A stretch of DNA of 31,842 nucleotides from a virus, in IMG/VR virus record IMGVR_UViG_3300017788_000103, positions 1 through 31,842 of that record; one strand, 5' to 3'. The position numbers were made by a program, and so were the translations under genes. Below are positions 24,301 through 29,723 of this stretch, one piece after another (the first letter of the stretch is position 1; each line of letters begins with the position of its first letter). The notes under the pieces were generated by a model, which was not told where the DNA came from, made no database searches, and saw only the letters and a program-made list of their open reading frames with translations.

Positions 24301-25393
24301 GTTGTTCAAAATGGGTACGTTCCGGATGGTGATGAACCAAACCGGGAACGTCGATGAGGCTCGCCGCATGGCTCGACATGTAGTGTTCGATTACGCCAAT
24401 CAACCTGGTGTTGTGCAGATGGCTCGCGACACCGGGTTGTTTTTGTTTCCCGGCTTTGAGTACTTTATGTTCGGCCGAACGGTGAATGCTTTGGCGAACC
24501 GCCCAGGAATGATGGGCGTGATGGAACGCCTTCCTGGCGTAATTACTCAGGCGATGGTGCCGGACGAAGATCAGCGTAACGCAATGCTGGCTGGCATGCC
24601 AGACTGGATGCTGGAAGGTAAGTTCATTCCGATTCGCCGTAAGGAGAACGGCGATTTGACCATGCTTCCTTGGTCTCAGCTTTTTCCTACGAGCAGCATG
24701 ACCGGTGCGCCATTTATCGAGTCTCTGCGTTCTGCCGGACTATGGGGTCCGGTGATTGATACGGTAACTGCATTGGGTAGCATTTCTGGAGCTGGTAGTT
24801 CTCCCGATCCGGGCGAAGCCAGGCTTACCGGCATGGGTCGCCGCGTTCTAGAGACCGGCGTGAGCAGTTGGGACGAACCTACGCAAGTAATTGGTGATGT
24901 AATGAGTTACTTGTATAACTCTTTCGCTCCGGCTATCCTGAGGAAAACGTATGCCCCAGCGGAAGATTTCGACCGAGCCGCTCGCGGTCTTGTGCCTTCT
25001 GTCATTCGTACATTCGTGGATGTTCCAGGATTTTTCGCGGATCAGGGTCGCTCTGCGCGAGAGGTGTACTCTCGCCGGGTGGATCAAGATTTGTTTGATA
25101 CTTTGATTTCGTTCAATCTGCGCACGACTCGCAGCGTTGCGACTAGCGGACCTTTGGCGGACATGACTACTGTGGTTGGTCGCGCTGTCGCTACTTTGGA
25201 ACGCGACATCAACGAGATGCAAGAGAAGATTGAGTTGGCCATGAGAGAGGGCAATACCAAGTTGGCTCAGTCCATGCTGAGGCGCAGAGCCTCAATGATT
25301 GAACGTTTCAAATTGCGTTGGGGCGACCGGCTTGAGGAACTGCGTAGAATGTCTTTGGAGGGGCGATTCCAACCTCCTCAGATGACGCCTTGA
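21320..25393 (+). CDS. giant internal/ejection protein, LPD38-like C-terminal region, 1357 aa
   Basis: GTG start shortly after the previous stop, with AAGG upstream. A Gln/Arg-rich coiled N-terminus (FDQERQRVLGIYEQERQSAM) is followed by a hydrophobic segment near 180-200 (AAFWGGLAMDLVADPLLVGG). Helical regions rich in Arg and Ala make up the middle. Between about 860 and 1100 a motif series appears: MITAGYLASPATSAANIAGG, then GFFELSEALFKMGTFRM, then VFDYANQPGVVQMAR and LFLFPGFEYFMFG. I associate this series with a C-terminal large-polyvalent-protein region (LPD38-like) of phage ejected giants. No protease, polymerase or lytic-enzyme signature is visible. It is the largest gene in the window, and a DNA-ejection role is inferred. 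Confidence 0.55.
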   Translation: MIQDPFARLRTRLQDQQQEFDQERQRVLGIYEQERQSAMTSIPGISQGSPLLSGYQQPFALQSAAPLSVQGASAMTPAASQYGVPQPDLVELGPSEGWFEKSTRFLSNVLSPLSLAQDMLFATAAGWSDPDKSVRDYLSEMDWATYVPMGAIPERPVSGEQLLRLNGVEGQNAAFWGGLAMDLVADPLLVGGVVRGLARLGELVGAVRVSSSLNRAANAIDTVAEATMLVGATPTARVVSAARTLPGFRQFEQAVTNNVINRYVRPALEPLAQRTVNAPEALGGRSYSLGGLFVQDASRLDTAPEIIRASTGVSQELEEATMIQLIRADAMAGGTRWRGWLRSFNRSMSVMYNVPVQTVNTFTPATSRSIMTSAYAQADQLGLTMTNVNLTQPLRRNPNAFLPNRMGQSPRMRQAVQEVDEMLAVQRQPGRMPANVRAEERAMLNQFNSEVARLRQVAVRNGDDPDVVEQAYRGVVESFQRVSAIEGYFASGAGPMLEIFTQNLGARIAEFSAANPNFARAINRAGGVAHVTREAWRELIRSGRRNEAGQLMPQGIRLNRSRAGLPGANYLNPADRALLTYQNMFQDYNQIAGLDLPTYFNNLTRGHMRRAFGTFMDETSWQSYVSDMRAGNIVTNRIVNDAAVNATVRQAGLNRQVDLAEEYIRQISPPPPVGSPVPRPMGGFVNMTDLAEFMLSRGVTPNQFRQYQRAFIAAAQPELIRVADQLAQYGRANIGQNINIRTPLGTGADTLTTARQNLGEDEVDTLMELMDPIVSRAQTAVAAGTATRRMESLTGILREAQARGLMVDSATAGNVVPNWWVSVPVNQAGYLQGLGGMTVHPMIYREVRNVMTAGRRSHRQAGALQTLRSMITAGYLASPATSAANIAGGFWTAAMYGISPTTLMQNMVGVYRDWRRLGRDLPELSHMRGIVDNGQAHTEIVNMGGDLGSIANLGVGVRGFSQAITNGVRRYHEMLRRPFGTGALGLGFFELSEALFKMGTFRMVMNQTGNVDEARRMARHVVFDYANQPGVVQMARDTGLFLFPGFEYFMFGRTVNALANRPGMMGVMERLPGVITQAMVPDEDQRNAMLAGMPDWMLEGKFIPIRRKENGDLTMLPWSQLFPTSSMTGAPFIESLRSAGLWGPVIDTVTALGSISGAGSSPDPGEARLTGMGRRVLETGVSSWDEPTQVIGDVMSYLYNSFAPAILRKTYAPAEDFDRAARGLVPSVIRTFVDVPGFFADQGRSAREVYSRRVDQDLFDTLISFNLRTTRSVATSGPLADMTTVVGRAVATLERDINEMQEKIELAMREGNTKLAQSMLRRRASMIERFKLRWGDRLEELRRMSLEGRFQPPQMTP
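21441..21455. promoter_or_regulatory. palindrome copy, exact core (CTATCC-CGG-GGATAA)
   Basis: The exact TATCC/GGATA core is present with a 3-base spacer, 121 bases inside the giant ejection protein gene. It encodes Ser-Ile-Pro-Gly-Ile, so here the shorter spacer shifts the frame of the right arm. Confidence 0.5.
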
Positions 25394-25405
25394 TGGGGGT
25401 AGATG

Positions 25406-25789
25406 ATGGCTGACAAGACGACTTTCTGGCGTGACGCGGTGCTGAATCTTCTGCGCGGCACTAACGTCACCGGCTTCAATGCGTACGTGAGTTTGCACAC
25501 TGGTGATCCTGGTAACACTGGAGCTAACGAGGTGGCGGGCGGATCGTACGCTCGGCAGCTTGTTGGTTTCGGTGCGCCTGCGGATGATGGTGGTGTGCGT
25601 GCCGTCACGAACGCTGCCGATATTGATTTTACTGGGATGCCTGCTACGACGGTGACTCATTTCGCAATCTGGACGGCTGCCACGTCGGGTAATAGTGTGT
25701 ACAAGGAGGCGTTGGCTACGTCTCGTACTACGTTGGCTGGCGATGTGATTCGTTTGGCTGCGGGTAACTTGAAGGTTACGGAAGGCTGA
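25406..25789 (+). CDS. Gp80-like tail fibre protein, 127 aa
   Basis: Two ATGs are adjacent (25403 and 25406); spacing to the GGGGG just upstream favours 25406. The sequence is characteristic of a widespread small phage fibre/structural family: a helical start (FWRDAVLNLLRG), then YVSLHTGDPGNTGANEVAGG, SYARQLVGFGAP, NAADIDFTGMPATTVTHFAI and a final strand region. Such proteins are usually placed at the tail tip or head surface. It starts a short gap after the giant ejection protein and is followed 2 bases later by the repeat-rich fibre-like gene. Confidence 0.75.
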   Translation: MADKTTFWRDAVLNLLRGTNVTGFNAYVSLHTGDPGNTGANEVAGGSYARQLVGFGAPADDGGVRAVTNAADIDFTGMPATTVTHFAIWTAATSGNSVYKEALATSRTTLAGDVIRLAAGNLKVTEG

Positions 25790-25791
25790 GT

Positions 25792-26697
25792 ATGTCCCGC
25801 TCGCGGATTCTTCAGGAGAATGCCGACTTCTTTCTTTTGGAAGATGGCAAGCAACTGCGAGCGGAAGATGATATTTACTCGGAGATTGGTACCGCCAATG
25901 GGGTCGGTACCATCTCTGGTTCAGCGCGTTTGTTCGCGTTATTCTCTGGGATAACTGATGGCGTAGGTACGGCTACTGGTTCGCTGTTGCTCTTAGCGGT
26001 TGCATCTGGTCAAGCGGATGGCGTTGGCGTGTTGACGGCTGTGACGAATGCGACATTGGGTGTCGCAGTTACCGCTGATGGTGTCGGGATAGCGTCGTTG
26101 TCCGCGAACGCTATCGAGTTCGCAAGCGGAACCGCTGATGGCGTAGCGACAACTTCGTTTGCTGCGTACGTCATCATGCCTACATCTGGTTTGGCCGATG
26201 GTGTCGGCGAAGCATTTGGTGTCGGCGGATTCCTGCTCGCTGCATCAGGTGCAGTGGATGGCGTTGGTACTTTGTCTGCTGCCGTCAGGTTGATTGCTTA
26301 CTTTTCCGGCACAGTGGATGGTGTCGGCGTAGCTTACGCTGATTCATTCACTCTCAAAGCCGTGTCGGGCGTTGCGAATGGTGTTAGCGATAGCTCAGGT
26401 ACGCCTGTGCTTTACGCTGTTGCTTTCGGGACTGCCGATGGTTCCGGTGTCCTGTACGGTTTCGCGAACGCAGAGTATTACGAGGCAGCAAGATTCGATG
26501 GTGTCGCTTCAGTATCCAGTAAGGCTTTGCGTATTCAGGATGGATCAAGTTACCTTTTCCCATGCGATAACTCGGTGATGCCATCTGTGGTGTTGACCGC
26601 ACCGAACCCCGTGATTCCTACTCCTGTGTTTTCTTCTTGTGATCCCGTTTCGCCCTCACCTGTTTTACCGCAACCGGCTACTCGCTGGCCGGATTGA
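25792..26697 (+). CDS. repeat-rich fibre/adhesin-like protein with eleven 20-residue repeats, 301 aa
   Basis: The ATG lies 2 bases after the Gp80-like stop. A 30-residue head (SRSRILQENADFFLLEDGKQ and following) is followed by eleven units of exactly 20 residues. Their DGVG-type turns fall at residues 36, 56, 76, 96, 116, 136, 156, 176, 196, 216 and 236. A typical unit reads SGTADGVGTLSAAVRLIAYF-like: a turn, then two hydrophobic strands. This suggests a beta-solenoid or trimeric fibre shaft. The tail is Pro-rich with two Cys (near residues 258 and 282) and ends TRWPD. The last gene of the plus-strand group, it overlaps the convergent RusA-like gene by 20 bases. Confidence 0.65.
   Translation: MSRSRILQENADFFLLEDGKQLRAEDDIYSEIGTANGVGTISGSARLFALFSGITDGVGTATGSLLLLAVASGQADGVGVLTAVTNATLGVAVTADGVGIASLSANAIEFASGTADGVATTSFAAYVIMPTSGLADGVGEAFGVGGFLLAASGAVDGVGTLSAAVRLIAYFSGTVDGVGVAYADSFTLKAVSGVANGVSDSSGTPVLYAVAFGTADGSGVLYGFANAEYYEAARFDGVASVSSKALRIQDGSSYLFPCDNSVMPSVVLTAPNPVIPTPVFSSCDPVSPSPVLPQPATRWPD
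25882..26541 (+). repeat. tandem 60-bp coding repeat, 11 units
   Basis: Repeats are exactly in step every 60 bases but divergent in sequence. The best conserved part encodes (A/V)-D-G-V-G, written GATGGCGT or GATGGTGT. Because the period never slips, the protein structure rather than recent duplication appears to hold it. Confidence 0.8.
25939..25954. promoter_or_regulatory. palindrome copy, one mismatch (TTATTC-TCTG-GGATAA)
   Basis: The dyad extends to 18 bases (GTTATTC...GGATAAC). It lies inside the second repeat unit of the fibre-like gene, where other repeat units do not carry it. Confidence 0.4.
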
Positions 26698-27061
26698 GTA
26701 CTTTTATCTTTAGGATAGCGCGGGGTTGCACTGGGTCAGGTTCCGCTCGGAAAATAGTGAACTTGTCAATCTGCTGATCATCAAAGCCTAACACTAATGC
26801 AATAGAATCAATCAGGATTTTCTCGCGATTCATGATGTCGTACCGTCGTTTGTCTGGGGCATGCAGAATCAACTGAACTTCTAGTCGATCCTGTAGAGTA
26901 AGGGGTGGGGTCAAGTACGCCGCCTTAGCTATACTTGCGGCCAAGGCGGCGTACAATCTTGCGTCTTTAGTTTTTACTCTTCGGGAGTTGACGTTAGCGT
27001 AAGCATGATTCGTCGTAGGTGGCCAGGGTAAGCTTAGCTGTACGTCATCCCGAAGGTTCAT
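26678..27061 (-). CDS. rusA: RusA-like Holliday junction resolvase, 127 aa
   Basis: RusA-type endonucleases cut four-way junctions in replicating or recombining DNA, often to prepare phage concatemers for packaging. The diagnostic layout is present: LPWPPTTNHAY near the N-terminus (residues 11-21), PDKRRYDIMNREKILIDS (69-86) with the metal-binding Asp residues, and FDDQQIDKF (93-101). Length is typical. ATG at 27061 with GGGGAGGAAG 9-12 bases upstream. It is the last gene of the minus-strand operon, and its end overlaps the plus-strand fibre gene by 20 bases. Confidence 0.88.
   Translation of the reverse strand: MNLRDDVQLSLPWPPTTNHAYANVNSRRVKTKDARLYAALAASIAKAAYLTPPLTLQDRLEVQLILHAPDKRRYDIMNREKILIDSIALVLGFDDQQIDKFTIFRAEPDPVQPRAILKIKVLNPASE
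26704..26718. promoter_or_regulatory. palindrome copy, 3-base spacer (TTATCT-TTA-GGATAG)
   Basis: Near match to the dispersed element, 7 bases past the end of the plus-strand operon and inside the 3' end of the RusA-like gene. No stem with a T run that would serve as a bidirectional terminator was found at this junction. Confidence 0.4.
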
Positions 27062-27064
27062 TAC

Positions 27065-27733
27065 TCAGACTTCCTCCCCGTGCATCTTAGCCCAGATTTC
27101 ACGCAGGTTCTCCGGGCTGCTATCGAGAACTAGTTGACTCGTGAACTCCAGGAAAGCGGTGGGGCTAATGACGGTTTCGCCTACGGCTTTAGCGAAGTGA
27201 GCGCGAGCATCATTCATCGTAGCGACGACATCTTTGTTGACAGTTACGGATGCCATCTCTTGCTTATCGGGTTTGTTCCGAATGCCTCGCGCGGCCTCAA
27301 GGATTTGTTCGCGCGTATGCGTACGCAATTTAGCGAGCCAATCCATGGCGCTGGTACCCGTGATGATCGTCAGGTTCTGTAGTTGATACAGCAGGTATGG
27401 ACTGACGAACGCTAGCTCATCAATGTCGACTCCGGCATGCAGATGCCAGGTTTCGTACACGCTACGGAGACGACTCATGCTGCCACCGGATGGTAGTTGA
27501 ATGCCGTGTTTGGTGACCATGTACGTGTCGATCATCTCGTAACTCAAGCCGGTATCTTTGGTGATCTCGTAGTACAGTTTCCCTAGGGAATACCGGTCAT
27601 GGTTGCTGCTGTGGTTGAGGGAAGCGATACGCTTCAGGGTTTCAGCGTTACGCTTCAGGTGATGTTCAGCGACTTCGATTTCGGTGGTAGGGGTGTTGCG
27701 ACCCGCTCTCGACCAAAGCCCAGGGAAACTCAC
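27065..27733 (-). CDS. hypothetical protein of the replication operon, 222 aa
   Basis: GTG start in GTGA overlap with the glycosyltransferase stop, preceded by AAGGAGGCATGCA. Predominantly helical. A middle section (LYYEITKDTGLSYEMIDTYM, then GGSMSRLRSVYETW) could be a helix-turn-helix or protein-binding helical bundle. The N-terminus is basic (LKRNAETLKRIASL) and the C-terminus acidic. No known family is recognised. Its position between the glycosyltransferase and resolvase genes suggests a DNA-metabolism partner, but this is only context. Confidence 0.6.
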   Translation of the reverse strand: MSFPGLWSRAGRNTPTTEIEVAEHHLKRNAETLKRIASLNHSSNHDRYSLGKLYYEITKDTGLSYEMIDTYMVTKHGIQLPSGGSMSRLRSVYETWHLHAGVDIDELAFVSPYLLYQLQNLTIITGTSAMDWLAKLRTHTREQILEAARGIRNKPDKQEMASVTVNKDVVATMNDARAHFAKAVGETVISPTAFLEFTSQLVLDSSPENLREIWAKMHGEEV

Positions 27734-28428
27734 TGCATGCCTCCTTCAATCCATTGCTCCACGCTTCCTTGAAGAACAATGTTTTTCATGTGTCCCAATG
27801 CGATGGTGACATCAATGTAGATGGGGATGGATTGACTGCGTGCCAAGTGGCAGAAACCAAAGTCTTCGCCCGTAAGCATTGGTTGATCGTTTGGCCCGAG
27901 GGGAAGAATGTTGTAGTTGAACATCACGGGTGCCTTCATGACTGCGCCGTGATCGGCGGTCATGTACACCGTCGGAACCGCCTCCGAGAGTTTACGTAAA
28001 GCCTTACCGCTAATCCGAAGAAATGCAGTGGGTACTGCTTCCACTTCGGCAAGGCCAGCGTTATTGACGCTAAGCTTGCCGTTCAATGGACGGAAAGGGA
28101 ATGTTTTCCCTGAGATAGCCTTGGAGGAATTCGTTGGCATGACTGCCGCTACGATGTCGACATCATGCTTGAGGAGCTTCAGGAGATCTTCAGGCTGCCA
28201 ATTGATGTCGCTGTCGATGAACACGAGATCAGTGGCTTCATTCTCGATGGCTTCCTGAACGATACGGTTACGCAGTCTTGGTACGGCAGCGACATTCCCA
28301 TGGCAGAACCACATGGTGTCTATGCCCTCCTCTTGCAGGAGGGACATCGACCGAATGAGGCTGGCGACATACGTGGTGCTTACCACGTTCGCGTAAGAGG
28401 GCGTGCCGATCGCGACGGAGCGAGTCAT
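27730..28428 (-). CDS. GT-A-fold glycosyltransferase-like protein, 232 aa
   Basis: This type transfers a sugar from a nucleotide-sugar donor. Key features are an N-terminal strand with a Ser/Tyr loop (VAIGTPSYANVV), PRLRNRIVQEAI (50-61), and the metal-binding DxD in ATDLVFIDSDINWQPEDLL (DSD at 72-74). Then come DIVAAVMPTNSS and, in the second half, LTGEDFGFCHLARSQSIPI, a typical acceptor/closing region. Phages use such enzymes for modified DNA bases, virion proteins or host surface; no base hydroxylase lies in the window, so the target is open. Starts ATG in ATGA overlap within the replication operon. Confidence 0.75.
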   Translation of the reverse strand: MTRSVAIGTPSYANVVSTTYVASLIRSMSLLQEEGIDTMWFCHGNVAAVPRLRNRIVQEAIENEATDLVFIDSDINWQPEDLLKLLKHDVDIVAAVMPTNSSKAISGKTFPFRPLNGKLSVNNAGLAEVEAVPTAFLRISGKALRKLSEAVPTVYMTADHGAVMKAPVMFNYNILPLGPNDQPMLTGEDFGFCHLARSQSIPIYIDVTIALGHMKNIVLQGSVEQWIEGGMQ

Positions 28429-28685
28429 TCGCCGTCGTACTTGAACCGCATGAGGTTCTGATGCGCGAAGGCTTCGCCAGCTTCCCGATGCTTCCGCACC
28501 AACTCTTCCATCGACAAGATGGCTTCCTGAGCGGCGCGTTGAATGACATCGAGATGCTTGGAGGTCACGCCGTTAGTGCTACCGACGTACAAGCGAGTTC
28601 TCTCAATGGCTCGCAAGAGCGGAGCCATGGCGTCTTCGGGTGTATCCTTCACGATAGTTGAGGCCAGTCGTTTAGCTGCACTCAT
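28425..28685 (-). CDS. hypothetical helical protein, 86 aa
   Basis: ATG in ATGA overlap with the winged-helix-like gene; the stop overlaps the glycosyltransferase ATG. The whole sequence is helical and charged (LAPLLRAIERTRLYVG-like centre; AAQEAILSMEELVRKHREAGEAF), with no membrane segment. No family recognised. Its place between a putative DNA-binding protein and a glycosyltransferase gives no firm function. Double overlap implies strict translational coupling. Confidence 0.6.
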   Translation of the reverse strand: MSAAKRLASTIVKDTPEDAMAPLLRAIERTRLYVGSTNGVTSKHLDVIQRAAQEAILSMEELVRKHREAGEAFAHQNLMRFKYDGE

Positions 28686-28897
28686 TTCTGCTCCATGTTT
28701 CTACTCTCGATCAGTCCGCGAAGAGTGACGCGGTACCCGGAACCCTCTTGTTTTGCGTACCGTTTTCCCACAAGGGCTTTCATGATTACGTAGTTCAACG
28801 CTAACGCTTTCCCTTCCGTGCTGGCCCCCTCTAGGGAGGCCAGCAACTTCAGGTGTTGTCTTGTGGCTAGACTCATGTGCGCCTTCGGCTTCGTCAA
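28682..28897 (-). CDS. small winged-helix-like DNA-binding protein candidate, 71 aa
   Basis: I chose TTG 28897 as start: it overlaps the exonuclease stop (TTGA) and GGGAGG lies 6 bases upstream, while TTG 28903 is flush against that site. A basic N-terminus (TKPKAHMSLATRQHLKLLASL) is followed by a second helix (LALNYVIMKALVGKRYAKQEG) and a final GYRVTLRGLIESRN. That last part has the beta-wing look of wHTH proteins (G-Y-x-hT-x-x-G). A transcription or replication regulator is plausible. It is also a candidate ligand for the dispersed palindrome, although nothing in the sequence proves that. Confidence 0.55.
   Translation of the reverse strand: MTKPKAHMSLATRQHLKLLASLEGASTEGKALALNYVIMKALVGKRYAKQEGSGYRVTLRGLIESRNMEQK
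28820..28844 (-). other. strong hairpin inside the winged-helix-like gene
   Basis: GCTGGCC pairs with GGCCAGC, and the inner CCC/GGG adds three pairs around the loop TCTA, with a single A bulge. No T run follows. It may be a regulatory or processing structure or simply a product of coding constraints. Confidence 0.35.
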
Positions 28898-29646
28898 ACC
28901 CAACCTCCCACAAACAGGGCATCGAACCCGAGCAGTTTCAAAGCGATGGCGGTAGTCACGTTGACGTCATTCTCCAGGTGGCGAACGACGGCATCATGAT
29001 TGCCGGACTCCCAAGCTCCGGGAATCTGATCGCCTGGGATGCTCTCCTTATCCCAAGGGATAGACAGCGTGATGGCGGCATCCTGAAGGCTGATGAACTC
29101 CTTGTAGCCAGCCAGCTCAACCATCGTGTCGATCACGCCATGCTTGCCAATAGGGAAGAAGCGCATGTGCCGGACATTATAACGCAATGACTGCTGCCGA
29201 AGAAAAGGCAGGTCGAAAGCAAGAACGTTATGGCCAGCGACGCGAATGTCCCACGTGCCACGGAAGTTGAAGTACTCGGCGACGCTCGCTTCCATCGTTC
29301 GGTACGATTTCGCCAGGAAATTCTGGACGGACTCATCTTTTCCGCGAATCAAAATCTTCGGCTTCGGGCTGGTGATTTTGTAATCCATGTCCTCGCCGGT
29401 CTCGCTGACGAGCACTTGCCAACCAATGGCGGTCACGTCACCCTGCAAGCCGTTGAGAGCCGTCTGCGCCAGCTTGTCCTCGATAGCTTGACCCGACTGC
29501 GTCGCCCACCATTCACGGATGCTGTCTTCCTTCTTGAGAGTGGCGGGCGGCTTGATCTTCTCGCGGATGCGTTCGATGATCGCCGGGTTGGTCGTGCGGT
29601 TGGTTTCGATGTCGAACACGAGGATGGGTTTCAGATCGGTACGCAT
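28894..29646 (-). CDS. DEDD-type 3'-5' exonuclease, PolB-proofreading-like, 250 aa
   Basis: Removes nucleotides from 3' ends, probably for proofreading or end-processing in phage replication. Exo I is FDIET (Asp12, Glu14). Exo II is AGHNVLAFDLPFL (Asp145). Exo III is HLENDV (His223, Asp227), in a place where PolB-like members usually have Tyr-x-x-x-Asp. Start ATG 29646 is set by AAAGGAG 6 bases upstream; an in-frame ATG at 29667 has no such site. No polymerase domain is fused. It lies downstream of the DnaB-type helicase and upstream of the winged-helix gene. Confidence 0.82.
   Translation of the reverse strand: MRTDLKPILVFDIETNRTTNPAIIERIREKIKPPATLKKEDSIREWWATQSGQAIEDKLAQTALNGLQGDVTAIGWQVLVSETGEDMDYKITSPKPKILIRGKDESVQNFLAKSYRTMEASVAEYFNFRGTWDIRVAGHNVLAFDLPFLRQQSLRYNVRHMRFFPIGKHGVIDTMVELAGYKEFISLQDAAITLSIPWDKESIPGDQIPGAWESGNHDAVVRHLENDVNVTTAIALKLLGFDALFVGGWV
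29048..29063. promoter_or_regulatory. palindrome copy, exact core (TTATCC-CAAG-GGATAG)
   Basis: Exact TATCC/GGATA core with a 4-base spacer, inside the exonuclease gene. On the coding (minus) strand it encodes Ile-Pro-Trp-Asp, the same Ile-Pro-x-Asp phase as the plus-strand coding copies. Confidence 0.55.
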
Positions 29647-29647
29647 G

Positions 29648-29716
29648 TCATTCTCCTTTGGCTGCATTGCGGCGAGCGTAAAGCATGTCGATCATCATCA
29701 TCGTCAACGGATTCAT
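29648..29716 (-). CDS. possible 22-residue leader peptide
   Basis: An ATG preceded by AGGAGG opens a short frame (MNPLTMMMIDML...AAKGE) between helicase and exonuclease. It ends one base before the exonuclease ATG, and its last codons contain the exonuclease ribosome-binding site. The spacing from AGGAGG to the ATG is only 3 bases, which weakens it. Translation would couple exonuclease synthesis to the helicase mRNA. Could also be a non-coding spacer. Confidence 0.35.
   Translation of the reverse strand: MNPLTMMMIDMLYARRNAAKGE
29653..29659 (-). promoter_or_regulatory. ribosome-binding site of the exonuclease gene
   Basis: AAAGGAG on the minus strand, 6 bases before ATG 29646. It decides between this ATG and the upstream ATG at 29667. 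Confidence 0.7.
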
Positions 29717-29723
29717 TATCCTC

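Noticed and set aside
24931-24946. CTATCC-TGA-GGAAAA and the similar site near 23703 as further palindrome copies
   Set aside because: The right arms do not complete the dyad, so they fall within chance level.
25882-26541. Regular 60-bp spacing considered as a CRISPR-like array
   Set aside because: Units are divergent, fully coding, in frame and lack separate repeat and spacer segments; protein repeats explain them.
27578-27592. TTCCCTAGGGAA perfect palindrome in the 222-aa gene
   Set aside because: Single occurrence of this sequence, in coding DNA, without relation to the dispersed element.
28096-28111. AGGGAATGTTTTCCCT small hairpin in the glycosyltransferase gene
   Set aside because: Six-base dyads of this kind are expected by chance in 30 kb; no T run or start codon nearby.
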